38,649 nucleotides of DNA from Paracoccaceae bacterium (lineage in GTDB: Bacteria; Pseudomonadota; Alphaproteobacteria; Rhodobacterales; Rhodobacteraceae), in contig CACPPZ010000014.1 of NCBI GenBank assembly GCA_902635985.1, forward strand, positions 1-38,649, in the 5' to 3' direction. Position numbers and translations under genes: made by a program. Below the pieces are notes generated by a model. That model was given only the letters and a program-made list of their open reading frames with translations, made no database searches and was not told the DNA's origin. Shown piece after piece: positions 33,716 through 38,649 of the stretch (positions within the stretch are counted from its first letter, which is position 1; each line of letters starts with the position of its first letter).

Positions 33716-34177
33716 ATGACAGATAATAACGATTTAATCGATTTATATTCTAAGCGCATACTAGCCCTAGCAGCAAATATCGCTCTTACGGAGAGATTGG
33801 ATAATCCCCAAAGTACCGTTAAAAAAAGATCTCCCATGTGCGGATCAATGGTGACAGTTGATATTTGCATTAATGAGAACAAAGTGGTCAATTACGGGCA
33901 TGAAGTAAAAGCCTGCGCACTCGGCCAGGCGGCTGCAAGCGTAATATCAAAATCAATTATTGGAAGCGATAAAGATCAAATACTTACTGCGCGTGAAGAA
34001 TTGATTAATATGTTAACTAAAGATGGGTCACCCCCAAACAAGCCTTTTGAGGAGCTCGAAGTTCTACAACCTGCAAAAGATTTTAAAAATAGACACTCAT
34101 CTATACTACTAACATTTGATGCAATAGCAGATGCAATTAATGAAATAAATATGATTGAAGCTAAAAAGACTTTCTAA
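33716..34177 (+). CDS. NifU/IscU-N-like iron-sulfur scaffold-family protein
   Basis: A 153-residue protein of the IscU/NifU N-terminal fold. Two of the three IscU cluster-ligand cysteines are recognisable: C42 in SPMCGSMV and C67 in VKACALGQAAASVI. The third is replaced: the C-terminal segment reads FKNRHSSILLTFDAI where IscU has a Cys. The Asp after the first Cys in IscU (CGD) is Ser here. Similar two-cysteine relatives occur beside hisI in Rhodobacterales. It may carry a cluster differently from IscU, or be a regulator or chaperone-like relative. Start at the ATG 33716 fits the family. Confidence 0.85.
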   Translation: MTDNNDLIDLYSKRILALAANIALTERLDNPQSTVKKRSPMCGSMVTVDICINENKVVNYGHEVKACALGQAAASVISKSIIGSDKDQILTAREELINMLTKDGSPPNKPFEELEVLQPAKDFKNRHSSILLTFDAIADAINEINMIEAKKTF

Positions 34178-34206
34178 ATAGAACGCAATTTTTACATAAT
34201 TTTAAC

Positions 34207-34329
34207 TCAATAGAAGGCTGGAAAATGGAGCCCAGCAAATAATATTACAACTAAAGAAACGCAGCCAATTACATCTTTGAGAAAACTAACTCCATTGCCT
34301 GACAAAATATTTTTCAGCTCTGTTTGCAT
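34207..34329 (-). CDS. small single-span membrane protein (40 aa)
   Basis: A short gene too small for most gene finders. ATG at 34329, TGA at 34207-34209, 40 residues: MQTELKNILSGNGVSFLKDV, then a single hydrophobic helix (about 20-36, IGCVSLVVILFAGLHFP) and the end AFY. A strong ribosome site, AAAGGA, lies 7 nt before the ATG, and a good promoter (TTTACA, 16 bp, TAAAAT) sits just upstream at 34359-34386. These three independent signals plus the amphipathic-then-hydrophobic layout support a real gene. I have seen similar tiny membrane proteins in roseobacters but cannot name a family. Function is unknown. Confidence 0.7.
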   Translation of the reverse strand: MQTELKNILSGNGVSFLKDVIGCVSLVVILFAGLHFPAFY

Positions 34330-34358
34330 AAATAGATCCTTTGTTTATGTTTTGTTCT

Positions 34359-34386
34359 ATTTTACGTAAATATTTCAAATTGTAAA
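34359..34386 (-). promoter_or_regulatory. sigma-70-like promoter of the 40-aa membrane protein gene
   Basis: On the minus strand TTTACA (34386-34381, one mismatch to TTGACA) and TAAAAT (34364-34359, one mismatch to TATAAT) are separated by 16 bp. Transcription would begin near 34352, about 23 bp before the ATG at 34329. It lies in the gap after the recG stop, so the small gene can be expressed apart from ligA-recG. Confidence 0.5.
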
Positions 34387-34422
34387 GAACTTTTTGTGAA
34401 CATTTATTGAATACGGCAACGT

Positions 34423-38648
<4,226 letters not shown>

Positions 38649-38649
38649 T

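Overview
The window reads as a stretch of core chromosome from an AT-rich, compact alphaproteobacterium, most likely a marine Rhodobacterales/Rhodobacteraceae lineage. The evidence is an ntrYX-adjacent dusB(nifR3)-ntrB-ntrC order, an NtrC that lacks the sigma-54 contact loop as in Rhodobacter capsulatus, a RlmE-Ppx/GppA pair, a metF-like plus methyltetrahydrofolate methyltransferase pair with an Arg/Gly-rich tail, and a bactofilin-M23 peptidase pair. Base composition is far more AT-rich than in most roseobacters and intergenic gaps are short, with many 1-11 bp gene overlaps. This suggests a streamlined surface-ocean roseobacter; an HTCC2255-like organism is one guess and is untested. I saw no tRNA, rRNA, insertion sequence, CRISPR array or prophage.

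Layout. 1-3779 (minus): nitrogen two-component genes ntrY (cut by the window edge), ntrC, ntrB, with dusB at the head. 3960-6053 (plus): ispD, ispF, pgpA, pncC/cinA-C in a tight operon, meeting a RatA/Coq10-type START protein tail to tail; then hpt. 7131-14261 (minus): a six-gene catabolic operon. 14447-16347 (minus): rlmE and ppx/gppA. 16537-18845 (plus): a 'virulence-factor' domain protein, a MetF-family protein and a pterin-binding methyltransferase (one-carbon module). 18899-26646 (minus): lpdA, DUF924, an MFS carrier, queA and a giant AsmA/YhdP-like protein. 26725-29117 (plus): a Bcp peroxiredoxin, then M23 peptidase overlapping bactofilin. 29140-29548 holds a decayed PaaI-type thioesterase. 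29606-33251 (plus): an enoyl-CoA hydratase-like protein lacking both catalytic glutamates, trmFO, a SAM methyltransferase and gluQ. 33289-38639: hisI (minus), an Fe-S scaffold-like gene (plus), an unlisted 40-residue membrane protein gene (minus), recG and ligA (minus).

The most interesting block is 7131-14261. Its six products (BKACE-type cleavage enzyme, SDR, L-carnitine dehydrogenase fused to a hot-dog thioesterase, acyl-CoA dehydrogenase, ADP-forming-type CoA ligase, CaiD-type hydratase) can be ordered into a complete aerobic route: gamma-butyrobetaine -> CoA ester -> crotonobetainyl-CoA -> carnitinyl-CoA -> carnitine -> 3-dehydrocarnitine -> glycine betaine plus acetoacetyl-CoA. The activating enzyme would be an ADP-forming ligase, not the usual CaiC ligase or CaiB transferase. 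The operon's promoter region carries nested inverted repeats, but no regulator or transporter gene is next to it. Glycine betaine from this route could feed methyl groups to the folate module at 16.5-18.8 kb; that link is inference only.
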